Notes: generated from the sequence alone by a model not told the origin. A stretch of DNA of 53,543 nt from Gnetum montanum (GCA_015680685.1 MNCI01022759.1:42124-95666); one strand, 5' to 3'; shown: positions 10,608 through 22,990, numbered from the stretch's first letter. Numbers and translations are program-made.

Positions 10608-11177
10608 GTCCCAACTTTCCATGAGAAAGGGGTTTGCAATTTTGAGCAAAAACAAAAGAAAAAAAGAGAACCAGAGACACTAAGAAACCAAAGAAAAAAC
10701 CTTGTATGCTAGATCTGAACCCTGCACGCTGAGCATATAGCTTTTATGCTATGCCTGCAGTTGAACCCAGCACACAGTCATACCTGCATTCACTGGGGCT
10801 ATTCGTCCATCTTATGTCAAAGTCACAACTATGTTGGACCAGTGCATTGTAACTTTCATTTCACAATAATATTGCTACATTTCTTTGCTAAAATCTGTTA
10901 CATTTTTTCATTCATTGTTACATGTTTACTGTTTACGCTCTTGTACGTTTATGCTCCATTTTACATTCGTTATGCCATTTACGTATAACCCAGCGTACAA
11001 TATATCGGTGTACGCTCAGGGAAATCCTTGCCTGATCTACGTGTGGACCACTCAAGGTACTCTGCCTTCATTAATTCCAACTTGCCCTCAAGTGAAGGTA
11101 GGGTCTTCTGTGCATGTCCTGAGATCTCCAGGTTTCTGTTTCATTCCATCTAGAGACTGATGATTTTGGATAGTACA

Positions 11178-11530
11178 ATAGGGGTCTACACCTGCAAAGC
11201 TATGCATCTGCAACGCTATTGCAATATGGCTAAAGATATCCTAAAATGATTCATGACAACTAATGTCCAACACGTTCCATGTAATGAAAACATTGTACTC
11301 GATGGACTAGCCACACTAGCCTTAAATGTGCCACCACATTTGTTTGCTACTTGGCCCACTTTAATGATGGAATGTATAGAGCATATCATTCAAGTGGCAT
11401 AAATTTATTCTCTAAGCATGGATGGAATGCCAGAATGGTATGAGAACATTAAATCCTACCTTATTCATGGTGAACCACCACACGAGCTAAGACCTACACA
11501 AAAAGATGCAATCCGAAAGCATGCCCGATA
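11178..11530 (+). pseudogene. C: C-terminal end of the second (archaeal-like) RNase H, and linker
   Basis: The frame starting VYTCKA matches VYAYKATYLQPYYDLEK of E (25095). It continues with NVQHVPCNENIVLDGLATLA, matching VQHMPRNENTVADALATLS in E, where the conserved Asp of the last motif (ADAL) is retained in shifted form (LDGL). A linker follows with MPEWYENIKSYLIHGEP, which the Tat elements here share ahead of integrase. The left part is absent because LTR A is inserted at 11177/11178. Stops at TGA (near 11249) and TAA break it. Confidence 0.8.
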
Positions 11531-12676
11531 ATATGTCATCATTGGAGACGGTACTTTTTGTAGATGCTCTTTTGATGGAGTATTGGTAACCTATGTTAAT
11601 AATGACCAAGCACAACAAATAGTTAGCGAAGTCCATGAAGGACTATGTGGGGGACATATATCCCCATGAGCCATGGCTACTAAAATCAGACGCTTAGGGT
11701 ATTACTAGCTGTACATGGAACGAGACTACCTCACCAAGGTTAAGACATGTGACACATGTCAACATTATGCAAATCTAATACATGTTTCACCAACTAAATT
11801 ACATACTACACAGATCACTTGGCCATTCCAACAATGGGGACTAGACATAATAGGTCCCATCAAGCCTAAGTCTTCTGCAGGACATAGCTTCATCATCACC
11901 GCCACCGAGTATTTCACAAAGTGGTTCAAGGCTATTCCCCTACAAAAGATTACATCTCAACAAGTTTGCCATTTTATCTTGGACAACATAGTAACTAAGT
12001 TTGGGCATCCCATGACTATTGTGACCAACAACGGGCCACAATTTAGTAGTACCGAAACCAAATCTTTTTGTAATAACCTTGGTATCAAGTAATCTTTTTC
12101 TTCGTCCTATTACCCGCAAGCAAATGATCAAGAAAAAGCAACAAAAAATGTGGTTATTAATCTACTTAAGAAGATGCTCAATAGCAACAAAAAATGATGC
12201 AATGAAAAAATCCTCTATGTGCTATGCACCTATCGTACGACATGTAGAATAGCTACCGATAGGACACCCTACAACCTAGTCTATGGGTCTGAAGCAGTGT
12301 TGCCCCTGGAACTATAGATTCCTTCATTGCAGATGGTCCTCTCAATGGTTATAAATGAGACTCAACACAACAAGTCCAGGATTATGGATTTAGACTTAGT
12401 AGAGAAGAAACTCATCTAGATGCTCGACACCATTGAAAGGTATTAAGATAGGCAGAAACGAAAGCATCATTACAACTTGCATCAACGACTAATCAAGAAA
12501 GGAGACTTGGTTCTCAAAGTTGTTCATGAACCAATGGGAAAATTCTCTACAAGTTGGAAAGGCCCTTTCCTAGTTGTCAATGCATATGGCAACGAAGCAT
12601 TCAGGCTAGCATACATCAACAACAATGAACATCCAAATCCAATGAACCACATGTATCTGAAGCAGTACAACATCTA
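11531..12676 (+). pseudogene. pol: C: Tat-lineage integrase, inactive
   Basis: A complete integrase in one main frame. The zinc-binding HHCC region is at about 11630-11765 (EVHEGLCGGH, then CDTCQ). The catalytic core holds WPFQQWGLDIIGPIKP, TEYFTKWFKAIPL and TIVTNNGPQFSS. A C-terminal domain contains GKFSTSWKGPFLVVNAYG and ends YLKQYNI at 12676. The first catalytic Asp is present (GLDIIG). The second, normally TDNG, reads TNNG, and the catalytic Glu position near ANDQEKATK reads Lys; both fit G-to-A changes. Stops occur near 11670, 11706 and 12090. It would have joined cDNA ends to the host chromosome. Confidence 0.9.
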
Positions 12677-13110
12677 GACGAAGACTTGGCTTAAACATCA
12701 GGTAACAAACAACCTCTATGACGTAAAACTGGCAATGTTCTACACGTATGCTAAGATGTAAAACTGGCAATGTTTTACACGTCCGCTATGATGCATAACT
12801 GGTGTTTCTTGCATGCGTCCGCCATGACCCTAAACTCGCAAAGTCTCCAACCGTTTACCATGATGTGAAACTAGCAAGGTAAGCACATGTCTCCTGAGAC
12901 ACTAAACCAACACAGAGTTTTCCCAAGGTCACGACATAAAATTGACACCCACAGCACAGTCTACTAGGACCATAAACTAACTCTTCCACCATCTGCTACA
13001 ACGTAAAACTAGTGGGCTTCAGTTTTCTCAGACTTTAAACCAGGACCATGGTTTGGTGGGACTTAAAACCAACAAGAACAATCAACTAGGACTCAAAACT
13101 AGAATCCGTC
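12677..13110 (+). repeat. C: post-integrase spacer array (TAAAACTGGCA / CATAAACTAGC motifs)
   Basis: About a dozen irregularly spaced copies of a motif around (G)TAAAACTGGCA or CATAAACTA, often preceded by GCTA(C/T)GA. The same kind of array lies in A (4209-4440, 8435-8660) and D (15830-16080). A related motif lies upstream of the antisense genes (22640-22830 and 34760-35160). Confidence 0.75.
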
Positions 13111-14288
13111 GATAGAAAATCCATGAAGTAAGTGAGTGTGATCACTCTTGCATTGCATCCCTATTAGATGGAACAGGTAAGGTGTTGGAACATATGCAAT
13201 GCTTCTACCCCATTGGCATCCTACTGATTCCTTGGATATGCCAAAAGGCATACTACTGACCCCTCAGAGATGTTGCTATGACAACCACTCTATAGTTGCA
13301 ACTCCTGGGGTCAACTTCCCCACTTGGGGCCCCAAAGAAACTATGGTCATCCATAGCCTCAGTGGCCTCCACACATCATCTCCACCAAACCCTAGCTTAG
13401 CAGATTCATCCAACTAGGTCTTTGCCCAACTATTTGAGCAAGATGAATCTAGCTTTCAATGGCAACTTCATGAATCACGGCATCAACATTGGGACCCCTG
13501 CTCCTTGCTACAATTCCTTTTTCATGGCCTGCGGTCTCCTTTTCGCTTTAGACGATGCTTATTTCAACAGCCTTCCTAATGATTAGGACGATTGCTTTTG
13601 CTCTCTGTTCTCTGTTATGTTTTGTAGGTTACTTGCTATGATAGTGTTGATTGAGAATTCATTCGCTAGAAGATGAGGTGACACGATGATCTGAGGTAGC
13701 CGATCAGACTAGCCTAACTATTTGGGAGTGCAAGCCCTACCTTTCCCTCCATCAGACACCCTACTTCACCTTCTCCTTCCCTTGTCCTTACAACCATCTT
13801 TACCCTCTTCTTCGTCTTTACAGGATGTGAGCATCTAATCAATTCTTTTGCATCATCATGACCATGAACTGGTGTAATGCAACTCACCTCATGGGATGTA
13901 AATTTCACCAAAAAAGGGGAAAATCTAGGCAAAATGGATGTAAAAAAAATCATCAAGGCCATACAGGCATACCACAACTCATTCGTGCAAGCCCTTCATA
14001 TGCAGTATAGTAGCATAACTTCTCATGAATACACCTGTGAAAGGACACCTAATAACTTGTTTGCGATAGTTTCCTATTCACATGCTTGAGTCTTCCCCGA
14101 ACCTCCCTCCTCTCACTTCTTTAAGATCCCTCCTATTCTCCTCCTCCCACCTTTGCAGTTCCAAGTTTGACAGAGCGACATTTGAGCAGTAGCTGATGGA
14201 TGCTGTTGCTATCTTTACCTCTAGTGTTTCATATTCTTTGTCGACGTCTTTTGGGCAAGCCCTCTAAACATCAAAAAATAGGGACCAT
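13111..14288 (+). other. C: 3' UTR to the polypurine region
   Basis: Non-coding. It aligns with D's 3' UTR (16081-17271) over its whole length, for example AACTCCTGGGGTCAACTTCC and TTTGACAGAG. An inverted repeat (TGTTTCATATTCTTTG at 14225; right arm 14271-14294) spans the LTR junction. Confidence 0.7.
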
Positions 14289-15824
14289 TGAAATACCATG
14301 AAAATTTTAAGGCCTCAACAATTTGAGAATCTATCGTGACTTAGACAAGGATTTGCGACAAATCATGGCTCAACAAGTTACCTTTTCGACTAAGGGTTTG
14401 TTATGCCACATCATGCAGTGCAATGTAATGGACTCTAAAGGAAAAAAAATATAAGGGGTGCACAATGGCAAGTCTTGAACTCCAAGATTTGGCTATGTTT
14501 CAAAATTCTTAACTTTTAGCATATTACACCACGTTACGTAATGTAGCGTAATGTAGCATAACGCAGTGTAATGCCAGAAGATAGTTCATCTAATCGCAAC
14601 AACAAAGATAGCAAAATTTGAGATATCGATGGTCTAGCAAAATCTCAAGGTTCAAGCAAAGATCTGCAGCATGTCACACATTTCAACAAGCCTTCCATTT
14701 TCGGCTAAGGGACCTATTACGCTACATTATGCAGTGTAGTGTAATAAACACTAGAAAAATTGAACAGAAACAAGGGAAGCATGGCGAAAACACTTCCTTT
14801 TTTATAGGTTCTCTATCTTACGCTGAATTACGCTATGCAGCTTAATGTATCATGACACAGCATAATACAAGAAACCATGTAGATAACACAATTAAGGTGT
14901 TAGCAGTTGATACATTATAATACACTCTCTAGCGTATTATAGCATAACCGTAGAACAATTTGTTGCCAAAGCTCCAGCAAAGTAGATTACAACACATTAT
15001 GCTTCAAAGCGTAATACACTATAGCATCACAACCTTCAAACATGAACACATTAAGTCAACGACATTTTGTAGGTTGATGATATGCGTCATCTAAACCATG
15101 TTTTTCTCTTGACCCTAACCTTTTAAATACTTCAGTTGATAAGGATCAAGGGGTTGAAAAAAATTTCCTTTTTTTTTGGCAAATTTTCTCCATGAGCAAT
15201 TTTCTTTCATTGGCAATTGTTGGCAATTTTTAGCAAAGTTTGACAAAAAGAGGATCAGCGATTGTAAGAACATCGAAGGTGATTGGCAAGAATCTTTGAT
15301 AAAAAATAGTCAGTTAATGGATATTCTTCTTCGAGTCTAATTCCCTTGCACCCAGATTGGCTAGAACAAGGTAGATCAACCTTTTTTTGTTTTATCTTTA
15401 AATAGCTTTCCTGTTGTTGGCACGCGCTTCGTCTAAACCGAAGTCCGCCTATAATCATTGTTTTATCTTTAAATAGCTTTCCTGTTTTTATAAGCTAAAT
15501 TCCAGATCTTGAGATTACACACTCTCTAAATCTAGTTTCTTGCATCTCATCTATATAGATTTTGCAATCGTTTTGAATCGTTTACATCATTCTCGTTACG
15601 TTTGAGATTAACGATATTATATCTCCTCACTGAAATTGCCATTTTTGCTATCCAGTTATTACAAAATTTTACTAATTAAGTAGGTATGTGTCTGATCGAC
15701 AAGGCCATTTAGGGCACCTCGAATTCATCTTCTTCAACATGGCCCTCACACAAATCTGGGGTTGGAACTTTGTACACAGAACTCCTCTCGGTATTTCAAG
15801 CGATCGACGTTTTCCATCGTTACA
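14289..15824 (+). mobile_element. LTR C (3' LTR, 1536 bp)
   Basis: Starts TGAAATACC after AATAGGGACCAT and ends TCCATCGTTACA. U3 contains mirror-like tracts of GTAATGTAGCGTAATG and TACGCTACATTATGCAG (14520-15030). A weak TATA (TTTTAAATA) is at 15120. U5 has GTCTGATCGACAAGGCCATT. Position 15825 falls inside D's 3' UTR, so C is read as inserted there. Confidence 0.8.
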
Positions 15825-17271
15825 TCCACCATGACATGAAACTGGCAAGGTAAGAATCCATCTACTGAGATGTTAAACCAACACAGACTTATCCCTAGGT
15901 CATGATACAAAACTAACACCCATAGCATGATCTGCTGGAACCATAAACTAGCTCTTCTACCATCCGCTACGACATAAAACTAGCACTCTTTAGTCTACCT
16001 AGACATTAAACTGGGACCACGGTCCACCAAGACTTAAAACTAGCAAAAATGGTCCAACAAGAATTAAAACTAGAATCTAACAATAGAAAATCCATGAAGA
16101 AAGATAGTGTGGTCATTCTTGCATGGAATCCCTACCAGATGGAACGGATGGGGCATTGGAACAGATGCAACGCTGCTACCCTACTAGCATCCTACTAATT
16201 CCTCGGATATGTCGAAAGGCATACGACTAACCCCTCGAAGATGCCACTACAATGGCCACTTTGTAGTTGCAACTCCTAGGGTCAACTTTACCACTTGGGG
16301 CCCCAAGGAAACTATGGTCACCCATAGCCTTGGTGGTCTCCACCCATCACCGCTACGAGACTCTGGCTTAGTAGATTCATTTGAGTGGTTCTTTGCCTAG
16401 TCGATTGGACAAGATGAATCTGGTTGAGGACTGTGAACTTCTGAACTACGGCATCAATAAAGGGACCCTTGTCTCTTACTATGGTTCCTTCTTTGTGGCC
16501 TGCACTCTCCTTTTTGCTTTGGGTCGCACTTGTTTCAATAGCCTCCTTAGCAATTAGGATGATGGCTTTTGCTCTCTTTTCTCTATTATGTTTTGCAGGT
16601 TGCTTGCTATGCTAGCGTTGTTCAAGAATGTATTCACTAGGAGGTGAGGCATCATGACATTCTGAGGTGGCTGCTTAGACTAGCATGACTACTTGGGAAT
16701 GAAAAACCTACCTTTTTTTCCCTCCATCAGACAACTGATTTCACTTTCTCTTTTTTTTATCCTTACAACTGCCCTTACCCTCTCCTCCTGTTTGTACAGA
16801 ATGTGAGTGTACAGGAAGCCTTTGATAAACATCACATCCATGGATTGGTGTAACACAAATCACCTCATGAAAAGCATCTATAATTTAAAAAAATGGGCAA
16901 AGCTAGACAAAATGGATGAAGCACAACTCATCTAGGCCATACGGGCATAACACAACTCGTCCGTGCAAGCCCTGCATACATAGTATAGCAGCGTAACCTC
17001 TTGGGAAAACACCCACGAGAAGATGCCTAATAGCATATTTACGAAAGTTTCCTACTCATATGCTTGAGTCTTCCCTAAACCTCCCTCCCTCACTACTGTA
17101 AGATCCCTCCTATGCTCCTTATGCCCCCAACCTTTGCACTTCCAGGTTTGACAGAGTAACATTCAAGCAATAGCCGATGAACAATGTTGGCATCTTTACC
17201 TCTTCGGTGTTTCATATTCTTTGTTAACATCTCTTGGGCAAGCCCTCCAAACATCAACAAAGAGGGGCCAT
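15825..17271 (+). other. D: spacer array and 3' UTR (right part of D only)
   Basis: It begins at a point equivalent to 12855 in C (CCATGACATGAAACTGGCAA) and continues collinear with C's spacer and 3' UTR. No coding sequence of D is in the window. It ends with the PPT-like CAAAGAGGGGCCAT before TGAAACACC. Confidence 0.75.
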
Positions 17272-18540
17272 TGAAACACCATGAATTTCAAGACCTCAAT
17301 GATTCAGCAAAGCCTCAATGTTTAGGCAAATACTTCCACAAAAGTGACGTCGAAATATCCAGGCGATGGAAACATTGGAAACAGTGGCACATCTCAACTA
17401 GTTTTCTTTTTTGGCTAAGGGGCCTACTATGCTACGCTACACAGTTCAATGTAGTAGACTCCAAAAGACAAAATAAAACAAGGGATGCATAGTGGCAACA
17501 CTTCAATTTTGCAAGTTGGCCATGATCGAAAATCTTAACTTTTGTCATATTAGGCCATGTTACGCTACACAGCATAACTCAAGTAGTGCAGTTGACTTAT
17601 CCACAGTAACAAAGGTAATGAAATTCAAGCAGTGATGGTCATTATGCCACGATATGCTTCCTAGCATATCATAGTATATTCATGGGACAGTTTATTTAGC
17701 ACAAGAGACAAGGTCAAATAAACTGTTTTGTTGAAGGGTGGTTAAGCTATACTACGCTTCAGAGTGTAACATAGCGTGGCAGCACAAGCTTCAGCTACAA
17801 CACATCAAGTCAATGGCATTTTGTGGGCCCATGACATGCATCATCTAAACTACATTTTTATCTTAGCCCTAATCTTATAAATACCTCGGTGGACAACATT
17901 GGTAAGGGTTGACAATTTTTGACAATATTGGCAAAGAAAGAAAAAGATTGGTGAGACAACGAGAAGAGCATTGACGGTGATAGAGAGAAGCTTTTCACCA
18001 GATATTTCAAGTTAGTAGACATTTTGCTTCGAGCTTGACTCCCTTGCATCCATATTGGCTAGAACAAGGTAGATTGGCCTTTGCTTGTTTTATCTCTAAA
18101 ATAGCTTCTTGCTTTTGGCATGCACTTCGTCTAAACCAAACTTTGCTTGTAACCATTGTATTCAACATATTTATCTATAATTTCAATCCCAAATTTTAGC
18201 ATAGTACATTCTCCAAATTCAATTTTTTGCATTTTACTTACACTGATTTTATAATCATTTTGTGTCGTTTACATCGTTATCATTATCTTCAAGATCTGAT
18301 CTTAGAGCAGATCTCATTTTCCTATCAATTGATATTGTACCTTCACATTGAAATAGTCATTTGGTGATCTGATCATTACAAAATTTACTAATTAGGTAAG
18401 TCCCTATCTGATCAAAAAGACTATTCAGGGCACCTCAATTTTTTTTTCTCTAGCACGACCCTTGCATGGATCCGAGGTTAGAACTATGTACATAGAAATT
18501 CACTCAGTATTTCCAGCAATCACTATTTTCTATCATTACA
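17272..18540 (+). mobile_element. LTR D (3' LTR, 1269 bp)
   Basis: Runs from TGAAACACC to TCTATCATTACA. TATA at 17876-17883; U5 has GTCCCTATCTGATCAAAAAG. U3 carries shortened tracts of the C type (CTACGCTACACAG, 17430-17770). The right flank (18541) is an exon of the antisense gene of E. Confidence 0.8.
17876..17883 (+). promoter_or_regulatory. TATA box of LTR D
   Basis: TATAAATA followed by CCTCGGTGG. It is the position equivalent to the TATA boxes of LTRs E and G. Confidence 0.65.
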
Positions 18541-21500
18541 GCTTCAACATTCTGATGTGCGACGGTCCAAATTTGCCATAGTCTATCAAAACTGTGCACT
18601 AGTCCTTATTATTAGTGTCATGGGCTATGAGGAATTCATTCCTTGACTTAAGATCCTCCACCTCGATGCTCAGGTCGGCCTCCTTTTGCTCAGCCTTTTG
18701 GACCCGCTTCCACAAGTCCTTGTTGACACACTTATACTCCCACAAGGAGCATGTCGAGTTCCAAGCACATTTTCAAGCCTCATAATATGTGTGAAGAGGC
18801 ACCTCAGTCACTTTAGATGGGAATGTAGGCACAACACTGACTTTCAAAGGCCGTGCCAGCTCCCACTTTAGTCGAGAGGCTACCATGACACAAAGGGCAT
18901 AACAATCACGTTAGCGTAGCAAGATTATCAAGCTCAAGAAATTCTAGCATAGCAACATGAGAGCACCTAACACTACTACTTACCCATGTTAGGGTCCACC
19001 TGTTGAAGATGCCTGATCATGTCATCAACGATTCCTTGCATGAATGTAAACTTACTAGGGATCTTGTCCCATGGTTCTGCATGAGTTAGAGGGGGTCCTG
19101 CAGCATCAATAGTGGCCCCTGTTACATAACTAAACATATTAGCAATGGCCGAACTGGGCTATGTCAAGGTAGACACATTGCTAAACTTACTAGCATCCAA
19201 TTGCCATCTCCCTTCTTGCTGATGCAAGACGATGGAGATAGCCTTGGTGGAAGTCCTTGCCTTCTTTGTACAGGCATCTTCTTCATGCACTAGTACCTTT
19301 CCTTTTGAGAGACTAGGCTTTTTTTCATTCAAAGGAGACTCTTCTTCTTCTACAAAAATGCCCTCATTAGTAGGAGGATTCCCCCTGATAATGAGAGCCC
19401 CTACCTTAGCGAGAAGAGTTCTTTCCTTCTTCACCAGGACCCTTCTCTTCGAGACTAGGGCCTCCATGTCCTTATTCATCGCCCCCATCTTAGGGGCTAA
19501 CACCTCTTCATCACCTTCTTCTTCTTCTTCTTCTTCTTCTTCTGCCATTCAAGAAACATGTTTGCATTAGCCCAAAACAAGTTAGCTTAAAGCAGATGCT
19601 ACGCTACGGTACACTACCGAGCACGGCATAGTGTAGTAGACATGAAGAAGGTAGGCATTAAACAAAAGCGTTTACCAATGGGGGGTTGCATCCTATATAG
19701 TTTAAGCCACAACCATCACCCATCCTCTTCCTTCATGCAAAGGGTGTCCTTAGCTCGAGGAGGCCTCTTCCACTACAACATTTTGGCCATAGTCTCAACT
19801 ATGAGATGCTCCCCCCATGACACACTACTAGCTATGGTGAAGGGTGCCTCTCCTATGCTCTCTTGGCCACAAAAGTTGTGGACCTACCCATCCTTATTCA
19901 TCATAAAGAATGACTCCCCAATTATTTCTATGGGATCTTTGGCTCAGGTGGTTTGGAGGATCCGGAGAATCCACAGTCTAGAAATATGGTTGCGATTCAG
20001 CATGACCCAAGCCCCATTCTCATGAACCACTAGAAACTCCACACAATGCTTCAGACAGGATATGAAAAAGGCATAATATATATTGTAACAGGACTCCTGT
20101 TTCTTATGGAGCCCCAATATTTTGGTCTACAAGCCTTTACATAGAAACCTGGCCTAGTTGTAACAGGCTCCATCTTCCATGACTTCACACACTATCCAGT
20201 CATGCTCAATCCCCAGGACCTTCACTTGGGAAAGTAGCTGGGGGAATGCATGAGCATGGAATATAGGGTAAATCTCCCTAGCAGGTCCTTCTTTAAACTT
20301 CTCCATGGGGAGCCCCTTTTGCTCCTTAGCAATCCCTAACCATTCCTAAATTTCATTCTTCTAAAGGGTCAGCTCCTTCTTTCCCTTCGACCCTATGAGA
20401 AAGCAATTAGTAGGGACATGAAATAGGTCCGTGAAAAGTTGGTCATTGATTTCAATGACGACTTGCATTCACTGTATGCACGTGTAGAAGTGGCTTACCT
20501 TGTCAGAAAAGGAGTCAACCAAGGAAAGCATCTCAGCGGTAGGAACGCTCAGATTTGGGGCTAGGAATAGATCCATAAGCCCAGAATTTTGGATATTCTA
20601 AACCAAGGAGTTCGAAGCCACACCATTTATCCAACGTTGGCTCATATCTACTTCTCCATACTTGAAGTAGATGTTTGTCTCCTATGTCTTGGCAATTACC
20701 ACCATCACCTCTTGAGGCTTCTTCGCCACTATAACAGTTTTCACAAGAAATTTTATGTAGAAAATCCAAAGATTGCAAAGACACTTGAGCATGCAACACT
20801 TACTGTTCAGCCTACTAGGTCAGTATAGTGATGGGAATGGTGGAAGACTAACTAGAACTTGTTCAATGGTGATTGGTTTGAAGGGTTGTGCCCACCCCTC
20901 ATCTAGCCAACTAGACCCCTTGCACTGATCATAAGGAATAGGGTATAGGTATGGGTAGGTGTGGTATTCACCCTTGCATTGACCAATCACACCTGCCTAT
21001 AGCTTCTCAGCAGAAGAGGACTCCTACAAGGCTATACCTGCTATAGTCAATAGACTCGGTCAGTTGTGAAGCCCTTCTTTATTGATGTAGAACTTGGTAA
21101 CAAAAACATACTGTTAGCATTTGGCCAATATGGCCAGTGTCACACAACACAATGGAAGAAGCCTGCAAAACTCAATCGCCAGCACAGTAGATAGTTCCTG
21201 GTGGGTTTTGGAAGCACATTTCCATATAACGTGCAACAAACAATGTGTTGTAAGAATGGTAGTAGTTGTATTCAGGCATATCCCAGATCCAAGCCAAACA
21301 CCTTAACCTTGTTGGGCATTCACTAGATCCTTCTCCCTACCTGCTCAAGATTTTCCCATTTGTTAAAAACCTCAGGATGCCCTGACTTGCCCTAGGCAAT
21401 ATGGCTTCAGTTATGATGGTTGCGTCTTCCTCCTTTAGGTATGACCAAACAATCACACTAAAGTGTTGGAGGAGATATTGTAGGAACTTCTTTGCTCCTT

Positions 21501-22298
21501 TCCTAAACCAAACCCCTTGCTCTCCCATACATATCTAGAGAGGAGAAGCATTGGCCATGGGTTTTCTTACATAACATAGGACCCCTACAATTTTTAAGAT
21601 AATCAAAATTTGCCTTAGCCCCATCCTGCACAACACAACCTGCAAGCATTAGCATCATGTCTAAGTGCAATACGCATACAACATAGCAATACCTAGTAGT
21701 TCATGCATATATCGTAGCATAACCCTCTTCCCACACATAGTGTAGCAAGAACATAAAAGCACTAGCATAGCAAAAATGTTCTAGAATAGCAACAGAGGAG
21801 TTAGCCCTAACAGGGTGATTAACAATATGCCCTGATAAAGCACATGTCACACTATCACATCACACATGGCCAAACCCTCCTAAAGGTCCTACACTATGTC
21901 ATTCAAAAGCCAAGTAATTTAGACTATCCAAACCCCCACAGTTATGACAACCGCAATAGTTGTGGTTCAAGCGACCTTACATGCAACAATGACGTAGCAT
22001 TTATGCACCTGCCACGGCCAAAATGGAAACAGTGGTAATGCAAAGGCCAAAACAATGTGATGATAGAAAACACAAATGACTAAGACTAGGATACAAAAGG
22101 AAAGTAGAGAATAATAGAAGCAGAAAAATAAAAAATGATAACAGAATCATGAAAAAGCATAGGAAGCATAGTAGCCTACTGGGTCAATGACATGTCCTCC
22201 TGTGCTACGACACACGCTTATGTCATGCACCCTAGGGTTTTCTTCACCTCCTCAACCTTTGCAAGTGCTAGGTGAGTACGTTCCTTCTTTGGAGCCAT
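18541..22298 (-). pseudogene. E: antisense multi-exon gene (aORF), unknown function, 3' end cut by D
   Basis: Read on the minus strand against E. The start ATG is at 22298 (MAPKKERTHLALAKVEE), matching MAPKGKHKHRGLTKVEK in G. Exon 2 begins after an acceptor at 21626 (GTGCAG) and contains ILIILKIVGVLCYV and KFLQYLLQHFSVIVWSYL. Later blocks are NTLFVARYMEMCFQNPPGT, EWLGIAKEQKGLPMEK and YPIFHAHAFPQLLS. An exon at about 19548 starts with poly-Glu. The C-terminal part (STCSLWEYKCVNKDLWKR) is coiled-coil-like. Donors at 20803, 19675 and 18983 and the acceptor at 18880 coincide with those of G. D is inserted in the last exon, so the C-terminus is missing. Stops (several TAG or TAA for Gln) make it a pseudogene. 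I do not recognise the protein family. Confidence 0.8.
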
Positions 22299-22451
22299 CG
22301 TCCTTCTTGCCGACTTTCCCTCATTGCTATACAGGAAATAGCCTTGCTCACTGTTAGCATGATTGCTCTATGCTCCAAAATCACTTTGTGCTCTGAATAT
22401 GGACTTTGCACTTTTATAGTGAGAATGACAAGCTTACCAGGGTTTAACCCC

Positions 22452-22458
22452 TATTTAT
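22452..22458 (-). promoter_or_regulatory. TATA box of the antisense gene in E
   Basis: The minus strand reads CATAAATAGGGGTTAAACCC about 155 bp upstream of the ATG at 22298. G has CTATAAATAGGGGTTTACCC about 140 bp upstream of its ATG. The match outside the box (AGGGGTT, and TCTGGAGCATAG vs TTTGGAGCATAG before the ATG) supports a shared promoter. Confidence 0.7.
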
Positions 22459-22629
22459 GGCCATAATGGTGAAAAAGGAGAACTTGTCTCTCTCTCTCTC
22501 CATTTAATGTGGAGTGCATCATACAATGTAGCATGCTTGCCATGACATTGTAGCACTATTGGCATTAAAAATTTGACACACTCCAAGCTAATTACTTGCA
22601 TTCATAAAAAATGAAAAAAATATATACAG

Positions 22630-22990
22630 CTCTCATTACTGGTTCGAAAAGACCTTAAACTAGTAACCCCCAGCACAGTTGCAACTTTCTCAATCCAAAA
22701 AGACCTTAAACTAACATTTTTAGCATAGAGTTCCACTCTCGTTACCAGTCCAAAAAGACCTTAAACTAGCAATCCTAGCATAGTAGTGACCTTCACGGTC
22801 TAAAAAGACCATAAACTAGTAGTTTCGATCAATCATACTCTAAAATAGTAGTTTCACATTTTCGCATCAACAGTTTTGCATTTCTTAGTAGTTCCATGTT
22901 CTCGCATCAACAGTTTCACATTTTCTATTTTAGTAGCTCTACATCTTCATGTCATAGTGGTCTTCCATGATTTTAAACTAGCAAAATTTT
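22630..22990 (-). repeat. E: TAGTTTAAGGTCTTT array upstream of the antisense gene
   Basis: Five or more copies (read on minus) of CTAGTTTAAGGTCTTTTTGG, spaced 50-60 bp. They lie 170 bp or more upstream of the antisense TATA box and just before the RT region of E on the plus strand. The same motif and position occur in G (34760-35160). Confidence 0.8.

Larger units (their letters stand above)
9737..11177 (+). mobile_element. LTR A, full-length 3' LTR (1441 bp)
   Basis: It runs from TGAAACACTG to ...GGATAGTACA. U3 has GTATACGC palindromes at 9968-10060 and 10199-10274. A TATA box lies at 10601-10607 and the U5 block (TCTACGTGTGGACCACTCAA) near 11035. The base after the end (11178) is inside the RNase H of another element, C, so this is read as the outer right end of A inserted into C. 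The small ORFs in it look like chance. Confidence 0.85.

Noticed and set aside
14225-14288. LTR start placed at TGTTTCATATTC
   Set aside because: The purine tract CAAAGAGGGG lies downstream of it, and the 5' LTR of G begins at the TGAAACACC point with foreign sequence before it. TGTTTCAT is therefore the UTR arm of an inverted repeat.
12845-18540. Direct tandem duplication of a 3' UTR-LTR module (12845-15824 and 15825-18540)
   Set aside because: The modules are collinear but the junction falls exactly at an LTR 3' end. The same happens at 902, 11177, 18540, 29330 and 52562 with different targets, so nested insertion explains all cases with one mechanism.
19232-19570. Ser-rich ORF on the plus strand, and its mirror at 38537-38869 on the minus strand
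   Set aside because: Both are the complement of the poly-Glu exon of the antisense genes (GAA run read as TTC/CTT); the Glu-rich reading fits the flanking exons and splice sites.
18541-22298. Host gene fragment on the minus strand
   Set aside because: The same gene occurs in G at the equivalent place and orientation relative to RT, so it belongs to the element lineage.
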